From: Bryobacterales bacterium
GTDB taxonomy: Bacteria; Acidobacteriota; Terriglobia; Bryobacterales; Bryobacteraceae
Assembly (NCBI GenBank): GCA_030693045.1
Contig: JAUYBU010000009.1
Span: 1 to 50,632 of the forward strand
Direction: 5' to 3'
DNA: 50,632 nucleotides
The translations under genes and the position numbers were made by a program. The notes under the pieces are model-generated. The model was not told the origin of the DNA, made no database searches, and saw nothing but the letters and a program-made list of their open reading frames with translations. Below are positions 15,157 to 24,335 of this stretch, piece after piece. How positions within the stretch are numbered: position 1 is the stretch's first letter; the number at the start of each line of letters is the position of its first letter.

Positions 15157-16173
15157 TTACTTCTTTGGGGTCGCCAGAGCTTTCTTAATCACCGCTTCGC
15201 GGTTGCCCTTGGACCAGGCGTCCTGGATCTCCGGCTCCGGCATGCCGGCGATGCGGCCCAGCAGGATGACTCCCGGCAGCGCGTGCGGCAGGTGTTTCCA
15301 GCGCGCCATGTCGACAAGCGCCGGAAGGGCCGCCTCGCGCATGTGGTCGAGGATGCGCGGGTCGCGCTTTTCACTCATGTTGACCAGCGCGAAGGCCGCC
15401 TTATTGCGATCCGACCAGAGCAGGGAATTGAGCATCTCGACAAACCACGTGGGGGTGAAGTGAATGCCGTACTCGGGATCGCTCGCCCCCAGCACGGCGA
15501 TCGCGCCCAGCGAGCGCATGGCGTTGTTGCGCACGCCGGAATCCGAATCCCGCATGGCCCATTGCAGGTCGTCCACCACCGTACGCTTCTTTTCGGCGTA
15601 TCCGATCACCAACGCGGCCATGGCGCGTTGCTCGGGGTCGGAGGAGTTCTTGAGCACCTCGCGTAGCTCCGCCATGTACTTTTCGGCCAACCCGACGAAC
15701 TGCAACTGGAAAGCGCGGGTGTCGGGATCGACCATCAGGGAGTGACCCCGGCTCAGGTCCTCGCCGGCTTCGCCGCGGGCGACCGCTCGCTCAAAGGCGG
15801 TGAAGAAACTGCGGAACGCCACCACCACGTCCACCGGAAGCTCGGCCTGGCCTTGCGGCTCGGCGTGGAACTCGAAGCGGGGCGCGCCCTTTTCCTCGAC
15901 CCCGATGTAAAGCACCGCCTTGCCGTCTTCGCAGCAGACGGCTTCCAGGTTGGCCCGAACGATGCCGGGCACTTCTTCCAGGTGCTCCTCGACTTCGGCT
16001 TTTGACGGCGGCAGCAAATCGCCCTCCTTGAAGGGGAGAGCCTTTCGCACCCGGTCGGCGGAGATCTTGCGCAGACCGTAAAAGTCGATCGTGCCGATGC
16101 GCGGCACCTGGGCCGAAGCCAGCGCCGCTGAAAGAAGGAATGGAATCAGGAGCCGCAAACCTGTTCGACGCAT
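15157..16173 (-). CDS. secreted POTRA-like plus HEAT-repeat protein
   Basis: A 338-residue protein with a signal peptide (LRLLIPFLLSAALASAQ). It has a POTRA-like module at about 23-100: 'IGTIDFYGLRKISADRVRKA', then 'VPGIVRANLEAVCCEDGKAV' and 'LYIGVEEKG'. The C-terminal half (about 180-330) consists of HEAT-type helical repeats ('MAALVIGYAEKKRTVVDDLQ', 'SGVRNNAMRSLGAIAVLG'). POTRA domains mediate protein contacts in the envelope and HEAT repeats form scaffolds. No known family with this exact pairing was recognised. Its arrangement with the DUF4870-like gene 15 bp upstream suggests co-transcription. Confidence 0.65.
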   Translation of the reverse strand: MRRTGLRLLIPFLLSAALASAQVPRIGTIDFYGLRKISADRVRKALPFKEGDLLPPSKAEVEEHLEEVPGIVRANLEAVCCEDGKAVLYIGVEEKGAPRFEFHAEPQGQAELPVDVVVAFRSFFTAFERAVARGEAGEDLSRGHSLMVDPDTRAFQLQFVGLAEKYMAELREVLKNSSDPEQRAMAALVIGYAEKKRTVVDDLQWAMRDSDSGVRNNAMRSLGAIAVLGASDPEYGIHFTPTWFVEMLNSLLWSDRNKAAFALVNMSEKRDPRILDHMREAALPALVDMARWKHLPHALPGVILLGRIAGMPEPEIQDAWSKGNREAVIKKALATPKK

Positions 16174-16188
16174 GCGGCCCCCGTTTGG

Positions 16189-16602
16189 CTACGCCTGTTT
16201 CTCGGCCAGGTCGCCGATCACCGGCAGTTTGACCTTCTGGCCCTGATAGGCTTTCCACATCAGTAAGATCCAGCCTACCAACCCGGCCAAGCCGACCAGC
16301 GGGCTCAGGATCAGCGACACGCTAAAGGGCATAATCATGCCCAACAGAATCCAGAAAACGATGAACGCGATGTGAAGGAAGATCGACTGGAACGCGTGAA
16401 AGCGGACCGTCTTGTTTTGGTTATACGGGGCCAGCACCAGGAACAGGATTCCGGTGATGAAACCCAGCAGGTAGCACAGCGCGCAGGCCGCGTTTTCCGC
16501 CAATCCGCCGGCTGCCGCCGGTTGGCCCCCCTGCGCCGGAATCCCGCACTTGGCGCAGTAACTCCCCTGCATGTTAGATCCGCAGCTTGGACAAAACGCC
16601 AT
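16189..16602 (-). CDS. zinc-ribbon plus DUF4870-like membrane protein
   Basis: A 137-residue protein. The N-terminus is a zinc ribbon with two CxxC pairs ('CPSCGSNMQGSYCAKCG'). Three to four membrane helices follow ('ALCYLLGFITGILFLVLAPY', 'IFLHIAFIVFWILLGMIM', 'LILSPLVGLAGLVGWILLMW'). The 'NKTVRFHAFQSIFLH' segment between the first two helices is typical of DUF4870/TIC20-like proteins. The function is unknown. The start at 16602 is chosen because GGAGGAGA lies just upstream; the open frame upstream to 16734 is not protein-like. Confidence 0.75.
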   Translation of the reverse strand: MAFCPSCGSNMQGSYCAKCGIPAQGGQPAAAGGLAENAACALCYLLGFITGILFLVLAPYNQNKTVRFHAFQSIFLHIAFIVFWILLGMIMPFSVSLILSPLVGLAGLVGWILLMWKAYQGQKVKLPVIGDLAEKQA

Positions 16603-16684
16603 CTTCTCCTCCAGTCGTCGCAGTAGAACGACGCTCAAACAACTGTAGACCCTGGATCGTGGGATTGCAAGCCATCCCAATCGA

Positions 16685-17035
16685 TCATGATTCGCAAGTG
16701 CAAGAAAAATCTGGAAATGCAATTGCGAGCACACGGCGTGTCAGGTCGCGGTCCGGCTCGCGGCCGTAGGCCAGACTGCGGCCCCAGAGCCGGATGCGTC
16801 TCTTGGACGAGTTCAGTTCGAGCCAGCCGCCGCCGCGCGCCCGCAACCGGTGGCGGAGCGCAATGTCCTTGTGAAACGAGGCCGACTCATCGAAAACGAT
16901 GACCAGGTGGTCCTTTTCGGCGCCGTGGAACCCGACCAGGTACTTGCCCCGGGCCTCCCGCGGCGAGCCGCAAATGAACAACAGGGTGACGTCAGAGCCC
17001 TTGTGGAAGCCCTTGAGTGTCTTTCGAATCCGCAT
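16685..17035 (-). CDS. PHPT1/Janus-Ocnus-like phosphohistidine phosphatase homologue
   Basis: A 116-residue protein whose second half resembles eukaryotic 14-kDa phosphohistidine phosphatase. 'VIVFDESASFHKDI' (His55) corresponds to the 'YHADI' segment bearing catalytic His53 in human PHPT1. It is followed by 'RGGGWLELNSSKRRIRLWGR' and 'SLAYG', against 'GGGRI...KKIHVYGYSMAYG', then 'FPDFSC' against 'YPDYEV'. The first part is divergent. The start is ATG 17035; a TTG at 17086 is possible. Expected activity, if the homology holds, is dephosphorylation of protein histidine or lysine. The alignment was made from memory of the human sequence. The gene is divergent from an ATP-grasp gene. Confidence 0.55.
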   Translation of the reverse strand: MRIRKTLKGFHKGSDVTLLFICGSPREARGKYLVGFHGAEKDHLVIVFDESASFHKDIALRHRLRARGGGWLELNSSKRRIRLWGRSLAYGREPDRDLTRRVLAIAFPDFSCTCES

Positions 17036-17105
17036 GCGTCTCAGGCTGGAAGCCGGCAATGGGATAACTTGTCCAGAGCTCCCCAAAAATTCCCTTAAAA
17101 GATTG

Positions 17106-17111
17106 ATTATA
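17106..17111 (-). promoter_or_regulatory. candidate -10 box (TATAAT) upstream of the PHPT1-like gene
   Basis: A perfect TATAAT on the minus strand lies 71 bp before the ATG at 17035, in a markedly AT-rich 130-bp gap between divergent genes. No good -35 was found 17 bp upstream. The plus strand also reads TATAAT at 17108-17113, so the site could serve either direction. Confidence 0.3.
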
Positions 17112-17218
17112 ATATAGTTATCAACGCTTCGCGACCATTTTCGGCTTCATTTTCGGCGTCCCGTGTGCGATACTGACAATTAGATCTCTAAACCAATCAG
17201 TCTGATTTCAAAGCCTAA

Positions 17219-18574
17219 ATGACACTGTTGGACGAGGCGATAGCCCGGTATCACAGAATTCTGGACAGCGAAGCGCACAAAGACCTCATCTGGGCCGAAG
17301 CTTTGCACGCTGAGATGCGCGCCCGCAATCTCACGGCGGGCGGCCGCCCGATTTCTCCGGTCTTGCGTCCGCATTTCATCATGCAACGGCAATATACGGC
17401 ATTGGTGAAGGCGGCTGAGTTGCTGTTCTCCGCCATCGACCGCATCAAGCAGTTGGCGCTAGCTACTCCGGCGCTACTGGCGCGCCTGGAGTTACTACCT
17501 GCCGAGAAGATGCTGGCCGCCGTCGATCCGGGCTATCCGTTTCTATCGGTTACGTCGCGTTTGTCCACCCACCTCGATAACGGAAACCTGCGGTTTGTCG
17601 ATTACAACGCCGACACGCCCACCGGCGTGGCTTACGCCGAGGCGTTGAGCGACCTTTTTTATGAGTGCTCGCCGGTCAAGGAGTTCCGCAAGCGTTACGG
17701 CCTGATCAAGTCGGGGGGGACTAAGCAGTTATTGCAGGCGTTGCTGAAGACCTACAAGGAGTTCGGAAAGAAGCAATCGCCGCGCATCGCGATCGTCGAG
17801 TTTCGCCAGCCGTTTCAGAGCTTCGATTCGGACGAGCTGGTTTTGCTCCGCGAGTCTTTCCGCAAGGCCGGCTACCAGACGGAAATCGCCTCGCCGGATC
17901 AGTTGGAATATCGGGGCGGCGTGTTGCGCCGCGCCGATTTCGCGATCGATCTGGTCTACCGCCGCGTCAAGGTGCAGGAGTTTCTGGTTCGCTTCGACCT
18001 GAACCATCCGCTAGTGCGCGCCTACCGCGAGGGCGCCATCTGCATGGTCAATAGCTTCCGCTCCGAGTTGGCGCATAAGAAGGCGATTTTCGACCTGCTG
18101 ACGGATGAGACGGTGACCGCCGGTTTTCCCGCGGCCGAGCGCAAAGTGATCCGCGATCACATTCCATGGACCCGCGTGGTGGCCGCGGCCAAGGTCACCC
18201 GGCAGGGCGAGCAGGTGGACCTGATCGACTTCATCCAGAAGAACCGCGGGAAGCTGGCGCTCAAGCCCAACGACGATTCGGGCGACCAGCATTCCTTCCA
18301 CGGGTGGGAACTCGACGACACCGCCTGGGAACGGGCGTTGAAGACCGCGCTTCGCGCGCCGTACGTGGTCCAGGAACGGATCGCGCCGCCGGTGGCCTCG
18401 TTCCCGGTCTATCAATGGGGCGAGGTCCAGATGCGCGACCTGAACATCGACCTGCACCCCCATGCTTTCCTCGGCAAAGTGCAAGGCTGCTCGAGTTGGG
18501 TAAGCGCCGCCGACACACCCGGTTTCTCGACGCTCTCGGGCCTGGCGCCCACCTTCATCATCGAAACCAAGTAG
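17219..18574 (+). CDS. circularly permuted ATP-grasp-like protein
   Basis: A 451-residue cytoplasmic protein with features of circularly permuted ATP-grasp ligases: 'LRFVDYNADTPTGVAYAEAL' (Asn/Asp turn), 'ADFAIDLVYRRVKVQEFLVR', 'CMVNSFRSELAHKKAIFDLL', 'LALKPNDDSGDQHSFHGWEL' (ATP-binding Lys and Asp/Ser loop), and 'YVVQERI'. The enzyme would form an amide or peptide-like bond using ATP. The substrates are unknown. No companion biosynthetic genes (alpha-E, transglutaminase-like) lie nearby, unlike many such proteins. It starts with ATG 17219. It could be a glutathionylspermidine-synthase-like relative. Confidence 0.6.
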   Translation: MTLLDEAIARYHRILDSEAHKDLIWAEALHAEMRARNLTAGGRPISPVLRPHFIMQRQYTALVKAAELLFSAIDRIKQLALATPALLARLELLPAEKMLAAVDPGYPFLSVTSRLSTHLDNGNLRFVDYNADTPTGVAYAEALSDLFYECSPVKEFRKRYGLIKSGGTKQLLQALLKTYKEFGKKQSPRIAIVEFRQPFQSFDSDELVLLRESFRKAGYQTEIASPDQLEYRGGVLRRADFAIDLVYRRVKVQEFLVRFDLNHPLVRAYREGAICMVNSFRSELAHKKAIFDLLTDETVTAGFPAAERKVIRDHIPWTRVVAAAKVTRQGEQVDLIDFIQKNRGKLALKPNDDSGDQHSFHGWELDDTAWERALKTALRAPYVVQERIAPPVASFPVYQWGEVQMRDLNIDLHPHAFLGKVQGCSSWVSAADTPGFSTLSGLAPTFIIETK

Positions 18575-18586
18575 GGGCCGCTCGCT

Positions 18587-19573
18587 TCAGCGAATTTCGA
18601 TTTCCGCCGGCGCCGAACGCGGGCTCTGATTGCCGGTCCGATCGACGGCCGTGACCGCGTAGACGTACTTTGCGCCGGCTTCGACGTTGCGGTCGGAAAA
18701 GCTGGGCGCTTCGATCCCGCCGGCGATGCGCTCGAACGCGCCGCCGTCTTTCGAGCGGTAGACGCAATACCCGGCCAGGTCGGCTTCGATGTTTGGCTCC
18801 CAGCCGAGTTCCACCGTGCCCGTGGCGGCGACCCCCGTCAGGTCCTTGGGCGCGGCGGGCGGGAAAACGTCGCGGGGCACGATGGATGCCCGCTCGGAAA
18901 CCTCGCTTTCGGCCTCCACCGCGCCGGCCTTGAGCGCGGTTTGCACCGAGTACTCGTAACTGGTTCCGTACTCGGTTGCCGTGTCGATCCATTCCCGCGC
19001 ATCCACGCGCGCGGCGATCGCCGCCTGCCCTTCCTTCCCGGCGCGGCGCCAGACGCGAAAGGTCTGGCCCGGCCGGTCCGGCGCGCGCCAGCGCAAGCGC
19101 ACGCCTTCGGGCACGGCTTCCGCCTCCAGCGCCTCGGGGCGCGCCAGAGGCTCCGCTACCGGCAGTGCCACCAGGTTGCTCCAATCCGAAAATCGCCCGT
19201 TCGTATTGGCCACGCGTACGCCGAAGATCGTCTCGCGCCCGGCCCACTCGGCGGCGGATGTTTCGACGTGAACCGCTCCGGGGGCGGTTGCCCGCGCCTC
19301 GACGCGGCGCGCCGCCGAAGCCCAGGCGCCGGTGTTGAAAACGCCCGCGGGCGATACGCCAGCCCTCAGCTCGACCTCACCGATTCTCGCCAGCGGCAAG
19401 CCCTCGGTGGTGCGGTCCGGAATGGTGAATTCGAGGATCACCCGGGCGCCCCGCTGCCAGGCTTTCAGGTCATGCACCGCCACCGGCATCTTGAGAGCCG
19501 GCGGCTGCGGATCTCCCACGTAGCCGCATCCGGCCAGCAGCAGGGCCAAGGGCGCGAGCGCGAAGCGTGTCAT
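18587..19573 (-). CDS. lipoprotein with fibronectin type III domains
   Basis: A 328-residue lipoprotein: signal peptide with lipobox LLAGC (Cys16), then 'GYVGDPQPPALKMP'. About three beta-sandwich modules of FN3 type follow, with recurrent 'VRLRWRAP...', 'VELGWEPN' and 'YVYAVTAVDRTGNQSPRS'. The typical W and Y/xxxV core positions are visible. FN3 modules in surface lipoproteins commonly serve as spacers or adhesion/binding platforms. It follows hslU by 4 bp and is on the same strand, so it is probably co-transcribed with the HslUV protease. No functional link to that protease is evident. Confidence 0.78.
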   Translation of the reverse strand: MTRFALAPLALLLAGCGYVGDPQPPALKMPVAVHDLKAWQRGARVILEFTIPDRTTEGLPLARIGEVELRAGVSPAGVFNTGAWASAARRVEARATAPGAVHVETSAAEWAGRETIFGVRVANTNGRFSDWSNLVALPVAEPLARPEALEAEAVPEGVRLRWRAPDRPGQTFRVWRRAGKEGQAAIAARVDAREWIDTATEYGTSYEYSVQTALKAGAVEAESEVSERASIVPRDVFPPAAPKDLTGVAATGTVELGWEPNIEADLAGYCVYRSKDGGAFERIAGGIEAPSFSDRNVEAGAKYVYAVTAVDRTGNQSPRSAPAEIEIR

Positions 19574-19577
19574 CGCG

Positions 19578-20936
19578 TCAGAGGATGTAGCGGCTCAAGT
19601 CCTGGTCCTTGACGATCTCGGACAGGGCTTTCTGCACGTAGCCGCGGTCGATCCGGACGTTCTTCTTTCTCAGGTCGGGCCCGGCGAAGCTGATCTCCTC
19701 CAGCACTTTCTCCATGATGGTGTGCAAACGGCGCGCGCCGATGTTTTCGGACTGCTCATTGACCCGGGCGGCCATGCGCGCCACCTCTTCCACCGCGTCG
19801 TCGGTGAAGGTCAGCTTGATGCCCTCGGTATCCATCAGCGCCGTGTACTGCTTGACCAGGGCGTTCTTGGGCTCCCGCAGGATGCGGATGAAATCCCCCT
19901 CGGTGAGCGATTTCAGCTCGACGCGAATTGGGAAGCGGCCCTGGAGTTCGGGAATCAGGTCCGAGGGCTTGGACACGTGGAAGGCGCCGGCGGCCACGAA
20001 CAGGATATGGTCCGTGCGAACGAAGCCGTAGCGCGTGTTGACGGTGGTGCCTTCGACGATGGGCAGGATGTCGCGCTGCACGCCCTCGCGGCTGACGTCG
20101 GGGCCATGGCCGGATTCGCGTCCGGCGATTTTGTCGATCTCGTCCAGGAAGATAATGCCGTTGCGCTCGACGCGCTCGATGGCCACCCGGGTCACCTGGT
20201 CCATGTCGATCAGCTTCTGCTCTTCCTCCTGCACCAGGTAATCCAGGGCCTCGCTGACGCGCATGTTGCGCTTGCGCGAGCGCTGCCCGAACAGCCCCGG
20301 CAGCATGTCGCGGACGCTGACGTCCATCTCCTCGATGCCCATATTGGTGGCGATCTCGAAGGTCGGGCCGCGCTCCTTGACGTCGATCTCGACCATGCGG
20401 TCGTCGAGCTTGCCGGCTCGCAGCCGCTCGCGCAGTTTGTCGCGCGTGCGTTCGGCGCTTTCGGTCGCCTCCGGCTGCGCCGGCATGAGCAGGTCCAGCA
20501 GGCGCTCCTCGGCGGCGCGCTCGGCGCGCTCGGCCACCTCGTCCAGCCGCTCCTCGCGCACCATGTCGATGGCGATCTCGACCAGGTCGCGGATCATCGA
20601 ATCCACGTCGCGGCCCACGTAGCCGACCTCGGTGAACTTGCTGGCCTCCACCTTGAGAAACGGCGAATTCGACAGCCGCGCCAGCCGCCGCGCCAGTTCC
20701 GTCTTGCCGACGCCCGTCGGGCCGATCATGAGGATGTTCTTCGGCATCACCTCGTCGGCCATTTCGGGCTCCAGCTTCTGGCGCCGGATGCGGTTGCGCA
20801 ACGCAATGGCCACGGCCTTCTTGGCGTCGGCCTGGCCGATGACGTACTTGTCCAGCTCGTGGACGATTTCGCGCGGCGTCAGCTCGTCCAGCAACGGCGC
20901 TTCGTCCATCGACTGGCTGGCAAGGTAAATTACCAT
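19578..20936 (-). CDS. hslU: HslU, ATPase subunit of HslUV protease
   Basis: A 452-residue AAA+ unfoldase that feeds proteins to HslV. Walker A is 'GPTGVGKT' (72-79), Walker B '[11 protein letters not shown]', sensor region 'GRFPIRVEL'. The I-domain lies between the Walker motifs, and the conserved C-terminal tail ends 'DQDLSRYIL', the tail that activates HslV. The start at 20936 is 3 bp after the hslV stop. An internal ATG at 20909 ([12 protein letters not shown]) is an alternative closer to the usual N-terminus. Length agrees with the family. Confidence 0.96.
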   Translation of the reverse strand: MVIYLASQSMDEAPLLDELTPREIVHELDKYVIGQADAKKAVAIALRNRIRRQKLEPEMADEVMPKNILMIGPTGVGKTELARRLARLSNSPFLKVEASKFTEVGYVGRDVDSMIRDLVEIAIDMVREERLDEVAERAERAAEERLLDLLMPAQPEATESAERTRDKLRERLRAGKLDDRMVEIDVKERGPTFEIATNMGIEEMDVSVRDMLPGLFGQRSRKRNMRVSEALDYLVQEEEQKLIDMDQVTRVAIERVERNGIIFLDEIDKIAGRESGHGPDVSREGVQRDILPIVEGTTVNTRYGFVRTDHILFVAAGAFHVSKPSDLIPELQGRFPIRVELKSLTEGDFIRILREPKNALVKQYTALMDTEGIKLTFTDDAVEEVARMAARVNEQSENIGARRLHTIMEKVLEEISFAGPDLRKKNVRIDRGYVQKALSEIVKDQDLSRYIL

Positions 20937-20939
20937 CCG

Positions 20940-21479
20940 TTAGCCCAGCTCCTCGTAGGTGATGTTCTGGTTGGTGAAGATGCAGATCTGGCCCGCGATG
21001 AACATGGCCTTTTCGGCGATCGCGCGCGCCTCCAGCGTGGTGTTCTCGTACAGCGCCGTGGCCGCCGCCTTGGCGAACGGCCCCCCCGAGCCGATGGCCG
21101 CCATCTGATCGTCGGGCTCCACCACGTCGCCGTTGCCGCTGACCAGGTACATCGACTCCGCGTCGGCCACCAACAGCAGCGCGTCCAGGTGCCGCAGCAC
21201 CCGGTCCGTCCGCCACTCCTTGGCCAGTTCGACCACCGATCGCGGCAGGTTGCCGCTGTACTGTTCCAGCTTCGCCTCGAATCGCGCGAACAGCGCGAAG
21301 GCGTCCGCAGTCGAGCCCGCAAAGCCCGCCAGGATCTTGTCTTTGTAAAGCCGCCGCAGCTTCCGCGCCGAGGCTTTCAGCACTTCGTGGCCGATCGTGA
21401 CCTGCCCGTCCCCGGCCATCACGACCTTCCCGTTGCGACGCACGACAAGAATCGTGGTTGACCGTATCTTATTGCGCAT
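20940..21479 (-). CDS. hslV: HslV, peptidase subunit of HslUV protease
   Basis: A 179-residue proteasome-like Ntn hydrolase. The N-terminus reads [15 protein letters not shown]. By comparison with the family, self-processing would remove seven residues and expose Thr8 as the nucleophile. 'GDGQVTIG', 'KVRRL'-like and '[10 protein letters not shown]' core segments follow. The longer open frame up to 21524 is rejected because it adds non-conserved residues. The gene is immediately followed by hslU (3-bp gap), the normal order. Confidence 0.95.
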   Translation of the reverse strand: MRNKIRSTTILVVRRNGKVVMAGDGQVTIGHEVLKASARKLRRLYKDKILAGFAGSTADAFALFARFEAKLEQYSGNLPRSVVELAKEWRTDRVLRHLDALLLVADAESMYLVSGNGDVVEPDDQMAAIGSGGPFAKAAATALYENTTLEARAIAEKAMFIAGQICIFTNQNITYEELG

Positions 21480-21623
21480 ATGGGCTAAACTCCATTCTAG
21501 CGGAACCCGGGACAGTATACTCAAATCCCCATTTCGCCTGCGATTTCGAAGGGCCGCCGGCGCCGTTTCCGGTCGGCCAGAGCTGACCGAAGGTCAGGGA
21601 TGCGCTGCTGACGGAGAAGTGCG

Positions 21624-23192
21624 CTACCAGGCGAGTGCAAGCTGTTCCGGCTTGAATGTCGGGGATGGGGCGGATGTTCCGGCCACGGTTTCCCAGAGCG
21701 CTACCGCGGAGACCCGCGCCAACTCGCCGGGCTCCATTTTGTGGAGACCGCCTCCATAAACGCGGCCTTCACCGAGAAGCTGGATGGTGTCGATTGAGCG
21801 CAGGCACTCAAAGACAACCCGATTCAACTCGGGCCGGTCTTCCAGCATGCGTTTGAGAGCGCCCCTTGGATAGAGCAACAGATATACGTTGTGAGCCGTG
21901 GCAGCCGATCTGTTCCAGATCACGCGAAAAGGCTTGCGCCCCGGTCCGGACCGGCCCATATAGGTGAAGAGGAAGGGCGCAGGCTCGCGCTTCTCCTGTG
22001 AGTACCAAGGGCTTCGATGGCTGGCGAGATATGCGGCGTGGATTTCTTGCGCCCTGCCCCGCTGGAGGTACCGCCAGAATTGCGGGAAGCGCGTCTTAAT
22101 CTCCTCTTCCTGCAGATCGCAGTCGATCAGAGCTAACTTTAGCGTGTTGGAAGGGTAACCCCGCTGATCGGCTTCGATAACCTCATTCGTGATGTGACGC
22201 GGATTCGGAAGGATGGGACGCCTGAACTTCTCCGGGATGCCCTCCCGTACAGCCTCTTCCTCGGGCAAAATGAAGAAACTATTGGCGCCGGTCGCAATGC
22301 CACGCCTGATAGTGAAGAGGTCTCCCAGAACTGGATGGTGACCGTTCGGAGAGGCATTCACTTCATTAGCAGGATACGCGGTCCACTTGCGCGCCTGTCG
22401 AAGGACCTCAACCGGCACGAGGAGAACTCGATTCGGCGACAGTAGCGAACCACCAAACGACATCCTCACTTCGTGATCCCGGGCCGGGCTCTTCTTCCTG
22501 AAGACTACAATTGCCGAGGAAACGAGAGCGTCGGTGAACTGCACGTCAGCCGGACAGAAGCGATGAATGTGGAGCAGTTCAACTCGTTCGGTAAGGTACT
22601 GTTTGATGGCGTGGCCATAGTTTACGTCCATGAACTCGGACGGGATCAGCCATATCGACAGGCCCTCCTCTTCCAGCCACGCGTCGGACAACAGCAGGAA
22701 GTAACAGTACAACCCGGCAAGTCCGCTGATGCGGATTCGGTGTCGAAGTTGGACGCAGTGCTGAAGGCGCTGCTTGGCCGCCGCATCAAGGTGATGATGA
22801 CGCACGTAGGGCGGATTCGAGACGATGAGGTTGAACCGAGCTTCCGGCTCGAGTGTAGTGAAGTCGGCTTCCATTACGTGCAGGCCGCTATCGGCCCAAA
22901 CCCGCCGGGCCGCTTCAGCGAAGCCGGGGTCCAACTCAATGCCCGCCGCCGCCTCGATGCGATCGCTCTCGAATACCTTTCGCAGCGCCGAGTAGAATGA
23001 CCCCGTACCGATGGCCGGGTCAAGGAACCGGACGCGCCCGGTCAGAGTGTGGGCGTAGCGCAGGATTTCTTCTGCTAGGGCAGGCGGAGTCGCAAACTGA
23101 CCCCACTCGTTGCGCTCCGCGGCGCTTTTCACGCTGTCGAGACGTTGCTGCTCGCCCAACCGTCGTTTCTCGCTGGCTGTCAGGTCTGTCAT
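21624..23192 (-). CDS. adenine-N6 DNA methyltransferase (Eco57I/TaqI-like), XamI-type system
   Basis: A 522-residue amino-methyltransferase of the gamma class. Motif X 'GQFATPPALAEEIL' is at 31-44, motif I 'LDPAIGTGSF' at 57-66, and the catalytic motif IV NPPY at 126-129 ('NLIVSNPPYVRHHH'). A large C-terminal part (about 280-520) acts as target-recognition domain ('IRRGIATGANSFFIL', 'NRSAATAHNVYLLLYP'). All catalytic motifs are intact. It starts directly after the stop of the neighbouring nuclease gene (TGAATG), so the two form an R-M operon. Base composition is visibly lower in GC than the surroundings, suggesting transfer. Sequence specificity is unknown; GTCGAC would be expected only if the partner truly is XamI-like. 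Confidence 0.85.
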   Translation of the reverse strand: MTDLTASEKRRLGEQQRLDSVKSAAERNEWGQFATPPALAEEILRYAHTLTGRVRFLDPAIGTGSFYSALRKVFESDRIEAAAGIELDPGFAEAARRVWADSGLHVMEADFTTLEPEARFNLIVSNPPYVRHHHLDAAAKQRLQHCVQLRHRIRISGLAGLYCYFLLLSDAWLEEEGLSIWLIPSEFMDVNYGHAIKQYLTERVELLHIHRFCPADVQFTDALVSSAIVVFRKKSPARDHEVRMSFGGSLLSPNRVLLVPVEVLRQARKWTAYPANEVNASPNGHHPVLGDLFTIRRGIATGANSFFILPEEEAVREGIPEKFRRPILPNPRHITNEVIEADQRGYPSNTLKLALIDCDLQEEEIKTRFPQFWRYLQRGRAQEIHAAYLASHRSPWYSQEKREPAPFLFTYMGRSGPGRKPFRVIWNRSAATAHNVYLLLYPRGALKRMLEDRPELNRVVFECLRSIDTIQLLGEGRVYGGGLHKMEPGELARVSAVALWETVAGTSAPSPTFKPEQLALAW

Positions 23193-24142
23193 TCAGAGCC
23201 GAAGCTTCTCCAGGTCTTCAATCCGGTGTTCCCAAATCCAGTCGATCCCTTCGGCGGCCTCATAGCCGAGATAGCCGCTGTCGAAGTAGCCGCACAGGAA
23301 CAGTACGAATCGTACCTTTTCGCCATAGGCGCCGCGAATCTGCCGGATCTTCGTGGCTTCCTCTTTGCGGCGCTTGTTGACGTTGGCGAAGTCACCAGCG
23401 GACTTCGCCTCGATGAGCACAGGTATCTTATCGGCAGAAGGCTTCTTCGGCTGGATGACAACATCGACAGGATGTTGACCCTATAAGGTTCGCCGGCTAC
23501 CACCACCATCCGAAAGGCATATGTGCCCGGTGTCATATCGCGCAGCGGTTCGGTGACCGGGTGCGGCTTCGGTCTGTAGCCCTTCTTCTGTAGGTAGTCT
23601 CCGATCAATGCCAGTTGTCGCTTCTCCTGAGCATTGCGAATAATCGGATCGGAGGCCGCGCCACACCGTCGGTCGGCAACAATGGTCGAGGCGCGGTATC
23701 GTTCTTCCGTGCTGGGGCTCCTGTTTCCCTCCAGCCAAGGGAAAATATCAACGTCAAGCATCTTCGTGATCGTGCCGCAAACGCGCTCCAGGTTCTCGTT
23801 CAGAGCGGTGGCAGGCATCCTGATCGCTATTCTCCCGCTTTCCATGGTTAACACGAGACTCTTGTTTGCGTTGGCCAGTCCGATGAGCCGATCACGAGCA
23901 AGCGGTGGACAGGTCGCCATGCGGAGCATCGGAAGGATGCCGGGATGCTCTTTCAAGACCTCGGGCGTAATCGCGGTGAGGTCGTGTGTGAGCAACAGCA
24001 ACTCTTCAACCTGCTTCGTGGTCTGCAAGCGGGTTTCGCGGTACGCTCTCGGGGCGAACTCCAGAAACCATGTATTGAAGAGATCGACGGACGCGGCGAT
24101 GTCAGCTTTCCAGAGGTGCGGCTTATCGGCGTTGATGGACAT
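23193..24142 (-). pseudogene. XamI-like restriction endonuclease, frameshifted at its catalytic core
   Basis: Translation begins MSINADKPHLWKADIAASVD after GGAGG (start 24142; an upstream TTG is not needed). It proceeds with XamI-family features: 'LFNTWFLEFAPRAYRETR' and 'LVLTMESGRIAIRMPATALN'. After 'GEPYRVNI' the frame breaks near 23470-23471, where one base is missing from a short C run (coding-strand ATCCTGTC where ATCCCTGTC would restore the frame). In the next frame the natural continuation is 'PVDVVIQPKKPSADKIPVLI', then 'EAKSAGDFANVNKRRKEEA', to the stop at 23193. The Asp...Glu-x-Lys of the PD-(D/E)xK nuclease site lies just after the shift, so the product as read would be inactive. 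A sequencing error is the main alternative. Confidence 0.72.
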
Positions 24143-24335
24143 ATGCAAGCCTCCAGCTTAATGAACAGGGCCGGGAATTGCACCCCACCATTCCAACTGT
24201 ACTCAACCCGCGCCGATGGCGTTCCGACCACGGCTATCTCAAGCCGTTCTCACGGGGGAGCAGTTGCAAGATATTTTACAGCCCCGGGGATCGCATCGCC
24301 GGGCCGGAAACCCCGCGACAACGAGGGATCTTCTT

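Noticed and set aside
18575-18605. Rho-independent terminator between the ATP-grasp and lipoprotein genes
   Set aside because: Only a short TCGCTTCAGCGA hairpin without a U-run; too weak to call.
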